Origin: Coriobacteriaceae bacterium
GTDB taxonomy: Bacteria; Actinomycetota; Coriobacteriia; Coriobacteriales; Coriobacteriaceae
Reading direction: 5' to 3'
Length of the DNA: 64,000 nt
NCBI GenBank assembly: GCA_902835305.1
Contig: CADFMD010000004.1
Span: 62,001 to 126,000 of the forward strand
Made by a program: the position numbers and the translations under genes. Shown here piece after piece: positions 16,797-26,113 of this stretch. Within the stretch, counting starts at the first letter, position 1. Every line of letters begins with the position of its first letter. Below the pieces are notes generated by a model. That model was not told the DNA's origin and searched no databases. It saw only the letters and a list, made by a program, of their open reading frames with translations.

Positions 16797-17495
16797 TTAG
16801 GCTGCGCTGGTTTCTTTGTATTCGAAGACTGGCTCTAGGAGGTCTTCGATGTTGCAGTGTAGGACTCTCGCCATATCCCTTACGGTCGTTACTGACGCTT
16901 CGTTGATGTTTCTCTGGCGCTGTTCGTACATTTGGATTGAGCGAAGTGATACGCCCGATTCGTATGCCAGGTCTTGTTGGGTTCTCTTGAGCCGCTTTCT
17001 TGCTAGCGCCAGTTTGGTTTGACGAGGTGTTTTCTTCGCCATGTCGCAAATAAGACGCGCCACGCGTTCCTCCGAGGCTTCGTGCCAGGGATAGTACAAA
17101 CTGCGCAGCACATCAAACGAAGCGACATGCAGCAGGTCTTCAAAAGACTCTCCCAGGCGCCACTGTAGATACGCCAAAATCCAGCCCGTCCAGTATTCCG
17201 GTGTTTTCGCAAATCGATAGGTACGACCCGGCATTGACCCTGCTTGGTAACCAGACCTTTCGGCAATAAGCGCGAATAGCTCAACGCCCGATTTTCCCGA
17301 TACGACCCATGCGTTCCCACGTTCAAACTCACGAGCCATGCCACTCAGGCAAAAGAGTTTAGCGACTTCGGATCCTTCTGCTCCATAGTCGTTTACAGCA
17401 TAGTCAAAGCAGTCGCCGAGGTTGTTCATTGCGTCCTCAAGGTAGTAGATGGGATATGTCCTACTCGGTCCACAATCCATTGACTCCTGGATCAT
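16797..17495 (-). CDS. C-terminal HTH (XRE) protein with unknown N-terminal domain
   Basis: A 232-aa protein in which residues 1-155 form an uncharacterised domain (rich in aromatic residues; SFEDLLHVASFDVLRSLYYPWHEA) and 165-225 form a Cro/C1-type helix-turn-helix (TQQDLAYESGVSLRSIQMYEQRQRNIN), ending in CNIEDLLEP. ATG 17495 has a strong GGAGGG site. Proteins of this layout are often linked to toxin-antitoxin-like or phage-defence loci, but no partner gene is adjacent here. It is convergent with the CxxC membrane protein. It is probably a transcription factor or an orphan antitoxin; the function is not assigned. Confidence 0.8.
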   Translation of the reverse strand: MIQESMDCGPSRTYPIYYLEDAMNNLGDCFDYAVNDYGAEGSEVAKLFCLSGMAREFERGNAWVVSGKSGVELFALIAERSGYQAGSMPGRTYRFAKTPEYWTGWILAYLQWRLGESFEDLLHVASFDVLRSLYYPWHEASEERVARLICDMAKKTPRQTKLALARKRLKRTQQDLAYESGVSLRSIQMYEQRQRNINEASVTTVRDMARVLHCNIEDLLEPVFEYKETSAA

Positions 17496-17561
17496 TTAAT
17501 CAACCCTCCCTGCCTTTAAATCCCTGATATAAACAGGAGCCTATGACGGGCTAAAACCTGA

Positions 17562-18152
17562 TTACAGGCAGGCCTCGGCAATGCGGCGCTTAAGTTCGTC
17601 GATGCCGGTGCCGGTCTGGGAGCTTGTGATAATAACGTTCTCGGCCGGAACGTTGAGCTGCTTTTTGATGGCTGCCGCTTGGCGTGCCTGCTGGGTGCGG
17701 CTGAGCTTGTCGGCCTTGGTGAGGCAGACGATAAAGTTGAACTCGTTGCCCTGCAGGTAGTCGATCATGTCATGGTCGAGCTTGCTCGGGTCGTGACGAA
17801 TATCCACCAGCGACACGACCAGGTTAAAGCTGCGCTCGGAGTCGAAGAAGTCGCCTATAAGCTCGGCCCAGCGATCGCGCTCGGCCTTGGAACGACGGGC
17901 GAAACCGTAACCCGGCAGGTCCACGAAATGCACGTCGTCGGCCTCAAAGAAGTTGATGTTGCTCGTCTTGCCCGGCGTGCTGGAAACCTTGACCAGGTTC
18001 TTGCGGCCAAAAAGCTTGTTCATAATCGACGACTTGCCCACGTTGGAGCGGCCGACAAAGCTCACCTCGGGGCAGGTGGACTCGGGAATCTGCGAAACCT
18101 TGCCATAGCTGGCAACGAACTTGGCAAGCTGGTAGTTAATGGAATCGGCCAT
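17562..18152 (-). CDS. engB: Ribosome biogenesis GTPase EngB/YsxC
   Basis: A P-loop GTPase needed for assembly of the large ribosomal subunit. G1 is FVGRSNVGKSS (about 32-42), G3 is DLPGYGFA, G4 is LTKADKL, and the C-terminal ITSSQTGTGI includes G5. The 196 aa match the family. ATG 18152 was chosen because AAGGAGTG precedes it and the family N-terminus (SINYQLAKFVASYG) begins there. It lies 38 bases downstream of mtnN on the same strand, so the two probably form an operon. Confidence 0.95.
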   Translation of the reverse strand: MADSINYQLAKFVASYGKVSQIPESTCPEVSFVGRSNVGKSSIMNKLFGRKNLVKVSSTPGKTSNINFFEADDVHFVDLPGYGFARRSKAERDRWAELIGDFFDSERSFNLVVSLVDIRHDPSKLDHDMIDYLQGNEFNFIVCLTKADKLSRTQQARQAAAIKKQLNVPAENVIITSSQTGTGIDELKRRIAEACL

Positions 18153-18190
18153 GGACACTCCTTGGTCGTAGGTTCTTACAAAAGAGCGCG

Positions 18191-18931
18191 CTAATAGATA
18201 GCAGCGATACGGCGAACGATATCGAGCGTAATGCCACTCGCGGTACGGGCATACTCGAACAGGTCGAACTCGCGGTCGCAAATCGCATCGTACGCCTCGT
18301 CACAATTATCGCTGATAGCGCGCAACACCAGGCAATCGACACCATTTTTAGTTGCGACATGGGCAATCGCCGCGCCCTCCATGCCAACACAATCGGCATG
18401 CGTCGCCTCGATAGCCTCGTTGCGCATGGCGGCACCCGTCACAAAACGGTTGCCCGTGGCAATCGTGCCGACCAGGAACTGCTTGGTGCCCTCGTTCGAA
18501 GCGGCTGCATTTGTCGAAGCATCGACAAAGCCACGCTCAGCAAGCACATCGGCAGCAATATCGACCAGCGCAGGCGTCGAGCCAAACTCCTCGAGCCCCG
18601 GTGCAGACTCGGCGATAAGCGCGGTATCGGTATCCAGATAGCGCAGGCGTTTGCCAATGACCACGTCGTCGATATGGAGCCTTGGGTTCAAACCGCCCGC
18701 AATGCCCGAAAACACAACAGCCTGCGGAGCATACTTGCTAATGAGGTGCTGTGTTGCGGCGGCAGCGTTCACGGTACCCATGCCCGCCGTTGTGGCGACA
18801 ACTGTCAGGCCGTCGAGCCCGCCGGTCACAACGTTCAAGCCCGCCTCCTGTACCATGCAAACGTTACTCAACTCTTCCTTAATCTGCATGATCTCTTTTT
18901 CGAGCGCACCGATAATCGCGATGGTAGCCAT
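18191..18931 (-). CDS. mtnN: 5'-methylthioadenosine/S-adenosylhomocysteine nucleosidase
   Basis: Hydrolyses the glycosidic bond of methylthioadenosine and S-adenosylhomocysteine, recycling by-products of methylation and polyamine synthesis. ATIAIIGALEKEI is the phosphorylase-fold N-terminus, VFSGIAGGLNPRLHIDDVVIG lines the active site, and CVGMEGAAIAHVA carries the substrate-binding Met-Glu; the catalytic Asp is in LRAISDNCD. The 246 aa are slightly longer than the usual 230. ATG 18931 has GGGGAA upstream. The probable operon partner is engB downstream. Confidence 0.95.
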   Translation of the reverse strand: MATIAIIGALEKEIMQIKEELSNVCMVQEAGLNVVTGGLDGLTVVATTAGMGTVNAAAATQHLISKYAPQAVVFSGIAGGLNPRLHIDDVVIGKRLRYLDTDTALIAESAPGLEEFGSTPALVDIAADVLAERGFVDASTNAAASNEGTKQFLVGTIATGNRFVTGAAMRNEAIEATHADCVGMEGAAIAHVATKNGVDCLVLRAISDNCDEAYDAICDREFDLFEYARTASGITLDIVRRIAAIY

Positions 18932-19009
18932 GCCATTCCCCAAACCTATTCGAAATTCTCAACCACGGTATGGTACCAGCATTTTGTTTGCCAACGCCAA
19001 ACGAACACG

Positions 19010-20128
19010 CTAAGCCAGTGCAGCTCGGGTATCATAGAGCGCCTTGGCGATGGTGGCCACGACCTCGCTCGAACGGTCACTCCATGGCATCGATGTCATG
19101 ATGCTCATAATGTAGGTGTCGCCGTCGACATCGATGAGGCCCGCATCGCATGTCGCATTGCAACCTGCCTCGCTAATCCAGCCGGCCTTGTTGCGCACCA
19201 AGGCTTGGTCGTCCGCAATGCCGTCACGAATAAACGATTGGGTCGTAGAGGCCAGAAGACCCGACAGCCATTGCGACGTCTCGGTATCACAGCTCAAATA
19301 CTCGCTCATCTCGCGCCACAACTTGGCCGAGGTGCGCGCGCAATAGGTTGGGAAATCGCTCATCGGATCGAGTGCGGTATCGTAATCGATGCCAAGACCG
19401 ACAATCCAATCCTCGTAACCGACACGGTCAAACGCCGCGCGTAACGCAATAAACGAATCGTTGTCCGAATTAACGACCGCGGCCTCGATCAGGTCGCGCA
19501 CCGTCTGCCAGCCCATGTTGTAGCCACCATAGGTGCCAAGGGAATCATCGAGTGAGGCCCGGCCCGTCTCGACCAGAGATTCGCAGATGAACAACGCATA
19601 GAGTGCCTTGTAGCTACTCGCACCGTACACCTCGGCGTCCGCGTTATACCTCACGCCCTTGCCGCTCGACAGATCGTAAAACACCACGCCCACATCGCCC
19701 AATTCCTGGGCCTGATCAAGGGCATCTTGGAGCGCGGCGAGGCTCTCATCCTCCAGGGCGGGGATCTGGTCTTCAGCCAGTGAGAAGGTCTGCACGGTAT
19801 CGCCTGAGGGAATATCGTTAAAGTCCGCCTTCGAAAGCCTCATCTTGAGGCTCGCTGTCAACAGGGTTTGACTTGCGGTGGCTTTAGATTCAGAGACCTT
19901 TTTGTTTTGCATCTGTACCGTTGACGCATCTGGGTGCGCCATTCGCTCCGACGCGTAGGTTTTGGCGGTAATTCCGAGGATAATAACCGCCAACGTTAGC
20001 ATCCCAATGGCGGCAATCTTCACCCCGCGGATGCGAGCGTCTGCAAGGCCACGCGAAGACGTGCCCTTCGTCTCATATCTGCTGCCATGTTGCGGCACAT
20101 ACTCGTCCCGCGATGCGCCCTTTCGCAC
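19010..20128 (-). CDS. Membrane-anchored serine hydrolase, beta-lactamase class A-like
   Basis: A 372-aa protein with a cytoplasmic N-terminal tail, one transmembrane helix (about 36-54) and an external serine hydrolase domain. The active-site motifs are recognisable: SxxK in GASSYKALYA (Ser171, Lys174), SDN in VNSDNDSF, and KAG in VRNKAGW where beta-lactamases have KTG. Such proteins include beta-lactamases and cell-wall peptidases that have lost lactamase activity. The replaced KTG and the uncleaved anchor make antibiotic hydrolysis uncertain. It stands alone upstream of a family G palindrome. Start GTG/ATG choice: the N-terminus at 20128 reads MRKGASRDEY; internal starts would remove only part of the cytoplasmic tail. 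Confidence 0.85.
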   Translation of the reverse strand: MRKGASRDEYVPQHGSRYETKGTSSRGLADARIRGVKIAAIGMLTLAVIILGITAKTYASERMAHPDASTVQMQNKKVSESKATASQTLLTASLKMRLSKADFNDIPSGDTVQTFSLAEDQIPALEDESLAALQDALDQAQELGDVGVVFYDLSSGKGVRYNADAEVYGASSYKALYALFICESLVETGRASLDDSLGTYGGYNMGWQTVRDLIEAAVVNSDNDSFIALRAAFDRVGYEDWIVGLGIDYDTALDPMSDFPTYCARTSAKLWREMSEYLSCDTETSQWLSGLLASTTQSFIRDGIADDQALVRNKAGWISEAGCNATCDAGLIDVDGDTYIMSIMTSMPWSDRSSEVVATIAKALYDTRAALA

Positions 20129-20286
20129 GTGGTCTCCTGACTGCTACCATTCATATACGAGCAGCATAATACCGAGCAGGCATTTCTTACCGAAGACATT
20201 CAGTCGCGTTTAAGGTGTCTATAAACAAAATACAGGCGTATCTATGCAAAAACACCGATTCTGTTGCGCATCTCCGCCCAAAACGC

Positions 20287-20354
20287 AGCTGCGGTGAAAT
20301 AGTTCCTGTTTGGGCGGCATAAGCCGATAAACAAGAACTATTCCACCGCAACTT
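20287..20354. repeat. Palindromic repeat, family G copy 3
   Basis: Arms 20287-20311 and 20329-20354 pair over about 25 bases with few mismatches. The arm AGCTGCGGTGAAATAGTTCC is nearly the same as that at 1227, 19 kb away. It lies in the 20129-20423 gap, which has no gene. Confidence 0.8.
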
Positions 20355-20390
20355 GACGGGGCTCTTTAGCAATCAACTAGGTGCCCGGGG

Positions 20391-20421
20391 GCACTCATTT
20401 AAGTCTGTCCCCAATGAGTGC
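20391..20421 (-). terminator. CTGTCC-loop hairpin at the pflA stop (copy D1)
   Basis: GCACTCATT (20391-20399) pairs with AATGAGTGC (20413-20421) around a loop with GTCTGTCCCC. It begins two bases after the pflA stop. An identical element is at 30904-30934. It may end the pflA transcript, though no T-tract follows. Confidence 0.7.
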
Positions 20422-20423
20422 TG

Positions 20424-21242
20424 CTAGCCGATGGCGTTTTTGAGTTCCGCACGGCGCTTTTTCATGCCCGTCATGACTGCGTTGCGCAGCTCGGGCATGC
20501 GCGCGGTATCCATCTGGGGCACGCCCTCAAGCTTATAGGGAATCCCCAGCTGCTCATACTTGACGATGCCCATCGTGTGATACGGCAGCATCTCCAGGCC
20601 GACCACGTTATGCCACGGGGCGATCAGACGACCGAGCGCCTCGCACTCCTCCACCGTGTCGGTAATGCCCGGCACCACCACGTGACGGATAACGACCTTG
20701 ATCTTGCGACGCGCGAGCTCATCACCAAACGCCAGAATGCGTGCGGGATCGCAACCGGTCAGCTTCTTATGCTCGACGGGATCGGCGTGCTTAATGTCGA
20801 GCAGCACCATATCGGTCTCGTTGAGCACAGCATCGAACTTCTCGGGGTGGTTGGGGTCAAACGCATATCCGCAGCTGTCAAGGCAGGTATGCACGCGACC
20901 ATCGGGGTTGTTGTGCATGGCGCGGAATAGGTCGGCCAAAAACTCGGGCTGCAGGAGCGGCTCACCGCCGGACACTGTAATACCACCGCTGCGGTAAAAC
21001 TCATGGTTACTCTGGAACTCGTCCATAAGGTGCTCGACGGTCACCATGGTGCCGCCGTTAACCGACCAGGTATCGGGGTTGTGGCAATACGCACAACGCA
21101 TGGGGCAGCCCTGGACAAACACTACAAAGCGGATGCCGGGTCCGTCGACCGTTCCCATCGTTTCAATCGAATGTACGCGGCCCAGGGCAAACGCGGAGTC
21201 CTCGGGACGAGCATCCACACCTTCGAGCGTCATCTCAGCCAT
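20424..21242 (-). CDS. pflA: Pyruvate formate-lyase-activating enzyme
   Basis: A radical SAM enzyme that abstracts a hydrogen from the glycine of pyruvate formate-lyase. The CxxxCxxC cluster motif is CPMRCAYC (Cys46, 50, 53), followed by HNPDTW and by the GGEPLLQPEF SAM-binding segment (GGE motif). The 272 aa match single-cluster PflA. ATG 21242 was chosen: GGAGAGGCAAGG precedes it, and the N-terminal GRVHSIETMGTVDGPGIRFV is typical. It is downstream of degV, and the target protein is encoded by two genes at 22724 and 23061. In this organism the activase must act on a separate 83-residue subunit instead of the C-terminus of the large enzyme. Confidence 0.96.
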   Translation of the reverse strand: MAEMTLEGVDARPEDSAFALGRVHSIETMGTVDGPGIRFVVFVQGCPMRCAYCHNPDTWSVNGGTMVTVEHLMDEFQSNHEFYRSGGITVSGGEPLLQPEFLADLFRAMHNNPDGRVHTCLDSCGYAFDPNHPEKFDAVLNETDMVLLDIKHADPVEHKKLTGCDPARILAFGDELARRKIKVVIRHVVVPGITDTVEECEALGRLIAPWHNVVGLEMLPYHTMGIVKYEQLGIPYKLEGVPQMDTARMPELRNAVMTGMKKRRAELKNAIG

Positions 21243-21430
21243 TCGCGCTACCTTGCCTCTCCTTTGGTTTTGCCAATTAAAATGCCAGAGCCATTCTAGC
21301 CCATACGCATGATGGCGAAACGGTTTAGCGGTCAATTGGGTTGTCCTATTTGGCCCTACGCAAGAGCGGCGGGAAGGTTGTCGCAACCCGCCCGCCGCTG
21401 TGGCGATAGATATCAATAGACGCCAGGCCT

Positions 21431-22291
21431 TTACGCCTTAAGCGTGAGCACCGCACCGAAGGCGGTCGGGCCGCAGTGGCTCGAGATGACGCCACCAACC
21501 TGAGTCCAGGTAATGTCCTTAAAGCCCAGGTCGCGCGCATAGACTTCCATGTCGTCGCGCAACTCCTCGGAAAGACCCACCGAATACGCCAGGCCAATAT
21601 GCGAGTAGTCGATCTCGCCCTTCGCTACCATGTGGTCAAGAAAGGCACGGGCGCACTTGAGCATAGAACCGCGGAACTTCTTGGTCGCCACGAATTTACC
21701 GCCCGTCACCTCGATGCAGGGCTTAATCTTGAGCAGATGGGCGCCTAGGAACGCGACGTTGGACAAGCGACCGCCGGCTTTAAGGAAGGCGAGATCGGTT
21801 GGGACAAAGCCCAACAGCACGCGGTCCATCACCGAATTGGTGAAGGCGAAAATTTCGTCAACGGTGGCATCGGGGTGGGCCTCGATGTATTTGGCAGTCT
21901 CGACGACAACGAGCGACTGGCCTACCGAGACAAAGCGCGTGTCCATGGAGAACACGTAGTCGCGCCCCTCCGCTGCAATCTTCGAGGACTGATGCGAACA
22001 GGTCGTGGCCTCGGAATATGCAAGATGCAAAATGGTCGCATCGGGCTGCTCGGCATGAATGCGGTCGTACACGTGAGCAAAATCCGCCGGCGAGCAACCG
22101 CTGGTCTTGGGCATCACACCAAACTCGTTGCAGCGCGAGTAAATCTCAAGCGGGTCGATCGATCCGTCTTCGACGGTCTCGTCACCAATCGTGACATGCA
22201 TGGGCACGCGCACGATGCCATAGCGCTCGCAGAGCTCCGGCGTCACATCCGAACCAGACTCAACCACGATTACGTACTTGCCCATTATCAT
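21431..22291 (-). CDS. DegV family fatty-acid-binding protein
   Basis: A 286-aa DegV protein. These bind a fatty acid in a two-domain fold and, in Gram-positive bacteria, serve as FakB subunits that present the fatty acid to the kinase FakA. Typical segments are VIVVESGSDVTPEL at the N-terminus, KTSGCSPADFAHVY and ILHLAYSEATTCSHQSS in the first domain, GLSEELRDDM further on and QVGGVISSHCGPTAFG at the C-terminus; the usual SSSLSGTY motif is changed to SEATTCSHQS. No fakA is beside it. ATG 22291 or 22285 could be the start. It lies between the pfl genes without obvious metabolic connection. Confidence 0.88.
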   Translation of the reverse strand: MIMGKYVIVVESGSDVTPELCERYGIVRVPMHVTIGDETVEDGSIDPLEIYSRCNEFGVMPKTSGCSPADFAHVYDRIHAEQPDATILHLAYSEATTCSHQSSKIAAEGRDYVFSMDTRFVSVGQSLVVVETAKYIEAHPDATVDEIFAFTNSVMDRVLLGFVPTDLAFLKAGGRLSNVAFLGAHLLKIKPCIEVTGGKFVATKKFRGSMLKCARAFLDHMVAKGEIDYSHIGLAYSVGLSEELRDDMEVYARDLGFKDITWTQVGGVISSHCGPTAFGAVLTLKA

Positions 22292-22574
22292 CACAACCCA
22301 TCTCGACGTTGGCTTTTGAATATGTGACGCACGTCCGCCGTCCTGCTGCAGAACGGCCTCCAAGCGCCAAAGAGACGCCGCCCCTTGCACACAACAAAGG
22401 ACAGCGTCTCCCTGGAAAACTCCGTGCTTATCTGAGATTCTACACGGTTTATTTAGGAGTGTTACTTATTCCGCAAACGGTAGCTATACGCGATAAACGG
22501 TAGCAAGCAAGAATCCAGAACGCTCAACCCATTAGGAGAGTTCCGCCTAAGGGGTGACTACACAGGACCCCGCC

Positions 22575-22697
22575 GGGGCTGTTTGGGCTACCTCCCAAAA
22601 TATTCCGCAGGACGCAAGAAGCCCTCGCCGCACGAAGTGCGCAGCGAGGGCTTCTTGCATGTCCGAGGACGTTTTGGGAGGTAGCCCAAACAGCCCC
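22575..22697 (+). repeat. Family A structured palindrome, copy A4
   Basis: The outer stem of 26 bp is perfect (22575-22600 with 22672-22697) and the inner stem of 15 bp is perfect (22614-22628 with 22644-22658), capped by CGCACGAAGTGCG. The internal sides are TTCCGCAGGAC and ATGTCCGAGGACG; GGAC/GTCC can form a third helix. It lies 26 bases after the stop of the glycyl-radical subunit gene. The rest of 22292-22574 contains a short direct repeat AAACGGTAGC and no gene. Confidence 0.88.
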
Positions 22698-22723
22698 AGC
22701 GATCCTGCGGGAGTTAAACCCCT

Positions 22724-22975
22724 TTAGAACTTGTTGTGGAAGGTACGCGAAATGACCTCGTCCTGCTGCTCCTTGGTGAGCGTGTGGAAGTTCACGGCGT
22801 AGCCGGAAACGCGAATGGTCAGCTGCGGGTACTTCTCGGGGTGAGCCTGAGCGTCGAGCAGCGTCTCACGGTTGAAGACGTTGATGTTCAGGTGGTGGCC
22901 ACCCTTCTCGGCGTAAGCGTCGAGCATGTGGACCAGGTTATCGGCCTGAGTCTCGGAAACTTCAGAAACCTTCAT
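22724..22975 (-). CDS. Stand-alone glycyl-radical subunit of pyruvate formate-lyase
   Basis: An 83-aa protein equal to the C-terminal glycyl-radical domain of PflB. RVSGYAVNF carries the radical glycine (Gly58); NINVFNRETLLDAQ and HPEKYPQLTI match the PflB/GrcA C-terminus closely. It starts just where the adjacent pflB product ends, so the two together (683 + 83 aa) make one full-length enzyme. E. coli GrcA (YfiD), by comparison, is a spare part for a complete PflB. ATG 22975 has GAAGGAG upstream. It is transcribed after pflB, separated by two hairpins that could set the ratio of the two proteins. The role is inferred from this complementarity. Confidence 0.93.
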   Translation of the reverse strand: MKVSEVSETQADNLVHMLDAYAEKGGHHLNINVFNRETLLDAQAHPEKYPQLTIRVSGYAVNFHTLTKEQQDEVISRTFHNKF

Positions 22976-22998
22976 AATGTGTCTCCTTCGATTGATAG

Positions 22999-23058
22999 GC
23001 GCCGGCCGAAACCGGCGCGCTAATCAGTAATCGTTATTGTTAGTATAGCACTAACAAT
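22999..23058 (-). other. Two hairpins between pflB and its glycyl-radical subunit gene
   Basis: GCGCCGG/CCGGCGC (22999-23005 with 23012-23018) and ATTGTTAGT/ACTAACAAT (23036-23044 with 23050-23058). Neither is followed by a clear T-tract on the minus strand. They may be RNA-processing or stability elements, or a partial terminator that changes the ratio of the two subunits. Confidence 0.65.
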
Positions 23059-23060
23059 AG

Positions 23061-25112
<2,052 letters not shown>

Positions 25113-25492
25113 TGTGTAACCACGCTCCTAGTTACGTGTAATGCGGCGCTCTCTCACACCGCTGCTTATTGAATTCTTGAATGTTAGACCTGCATGACCG
25201 GCTTCATTCGCCTTCCGTCGCGCGTTAGCGCAGGGAAAAACGTTTATTCACCTTGGTCTTGCAACCCTAAACCCAAGATTTCACCCGTTAGTGAAGGATA
25301 ACATAGCCACCCCCTTCATCAGGGCTGTTATATGTTCCTTTTTTTGTGTCATTAGAGCGTTTTCAACAAATCCGCAGGAAACGCGCCCGCCATCATCTAC
25401 CGTTCACCGAATTATTTGATATTTCCCCTTGCCTTTATACATCCTTCACTCTAGCTGTTATGCCAGCTTTAGCAGGGTAAAGTACCCACCGA

Positions 25493-25595
25493 TAGATTTT
25501 TGGGACATGCCTAGAAATCTACTTTTTCGCCGCGACGGAGGCGGTGGCATGAAATGCCCACGAAGGTAGATTTCTAGGCATGTCCCAAAAATCTA
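25493..25595. repeat. Long perfect palindrome with 30-bp arms
   Basis: Arms 25493-25522 and 25566-25595 are perfect complements over 30 bases. The 43-base centre holds a GGCATGAAATGCC palindrome. It lies between the divergent pflB and MarR genes, about 70 bases before the latter. The arm GTAGATTTTTGGGAC resembles those at 33312 and 47278. The remainder of 25113-25663 is a promoter region without genes. Confidence 0.8.
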
Positions 25596-25663
25596 CTGTA
25601 TGAGGTGTGCATACAGGGGTATCATCTTTCACCAAAAATAGTTTCTAGTGTTAGGGGTTTTCG

Positions 25664-26113
25664 GTGGAAGATACCGATTTCCATGGGCTTGGGCGTCAGC
25701 TCTTTACCGAGTTTGGCAGCATGCACCAGCACGTTTCGCGTTTTGTCGACCAGGCGATGAGCGGCGAGATGGCCGTCATGCGCGCTCTCATGCTCGCCGG
25801 CGGTTCGCTTACGCCGAGCGAACTCGCCGATCGCGCTTGGGTCTCGAGCGCCCGCATCGCCAACATCCTGCGCGCCCTCGAGGGCAAGGGCTGGGTCGAG
25901 CGCGAGCACTCAAAAACCGACCGTCGTCGCGTACACGTCACGGTGACCGACAAAGGCCGACAAGACCTCGAAATCAAACGTCGGAAATTCGAGGACCGCA
26001 CCGCGGCCTTCCTCGAGCAGCTCGGCGAAACGGATACCCAAGAGATGGTGCGCCTTCTAAGGCGTGCCAACGAAATTATCGACCGCAACCAAGAAAGGAG
26101 AGATGCCGAGTGA
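25664..26113 (+). CDS. MarR family regulator
   Basis: A 149-aa winged-helix regulator. The recognition region is LTPSELADRAWVSSARIANILRALEGKGWVER, followed by the wing DRRRVHVTVTDKG. The start is GTG 25664 with AGGGG upstream. Its stop overlaps the GTG start of the first ABC exporter gene (GTGA), so the three genes form an operon. Regulators in this position usually repress the exporter and respond to its substrate; the long palindrome upstream is not obviously an operator. Confidence 0.92.
   Translation: MEDTDFHGLGRQLFTEFGSMHQHVSRFVDQAMSGEMAVMRALMLAGGSLTPSELADRAWVSSARIANILRALEGKGWVEREHSKTDRRRVHVTVTDKGRQDLEIKRRKFEDRTAAFLEQLGETDTQEMVRLLRRANEIIDRNQERRDAE

Noticed and set aside
25648..26109. 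N-terminal extension of the first ABC exporter through the MarR gene
   Set aside because: This extension is out of frame with a clear MarR protein, and the GTG at 26110 overlaps the MarR stop in the usual coupled manner.
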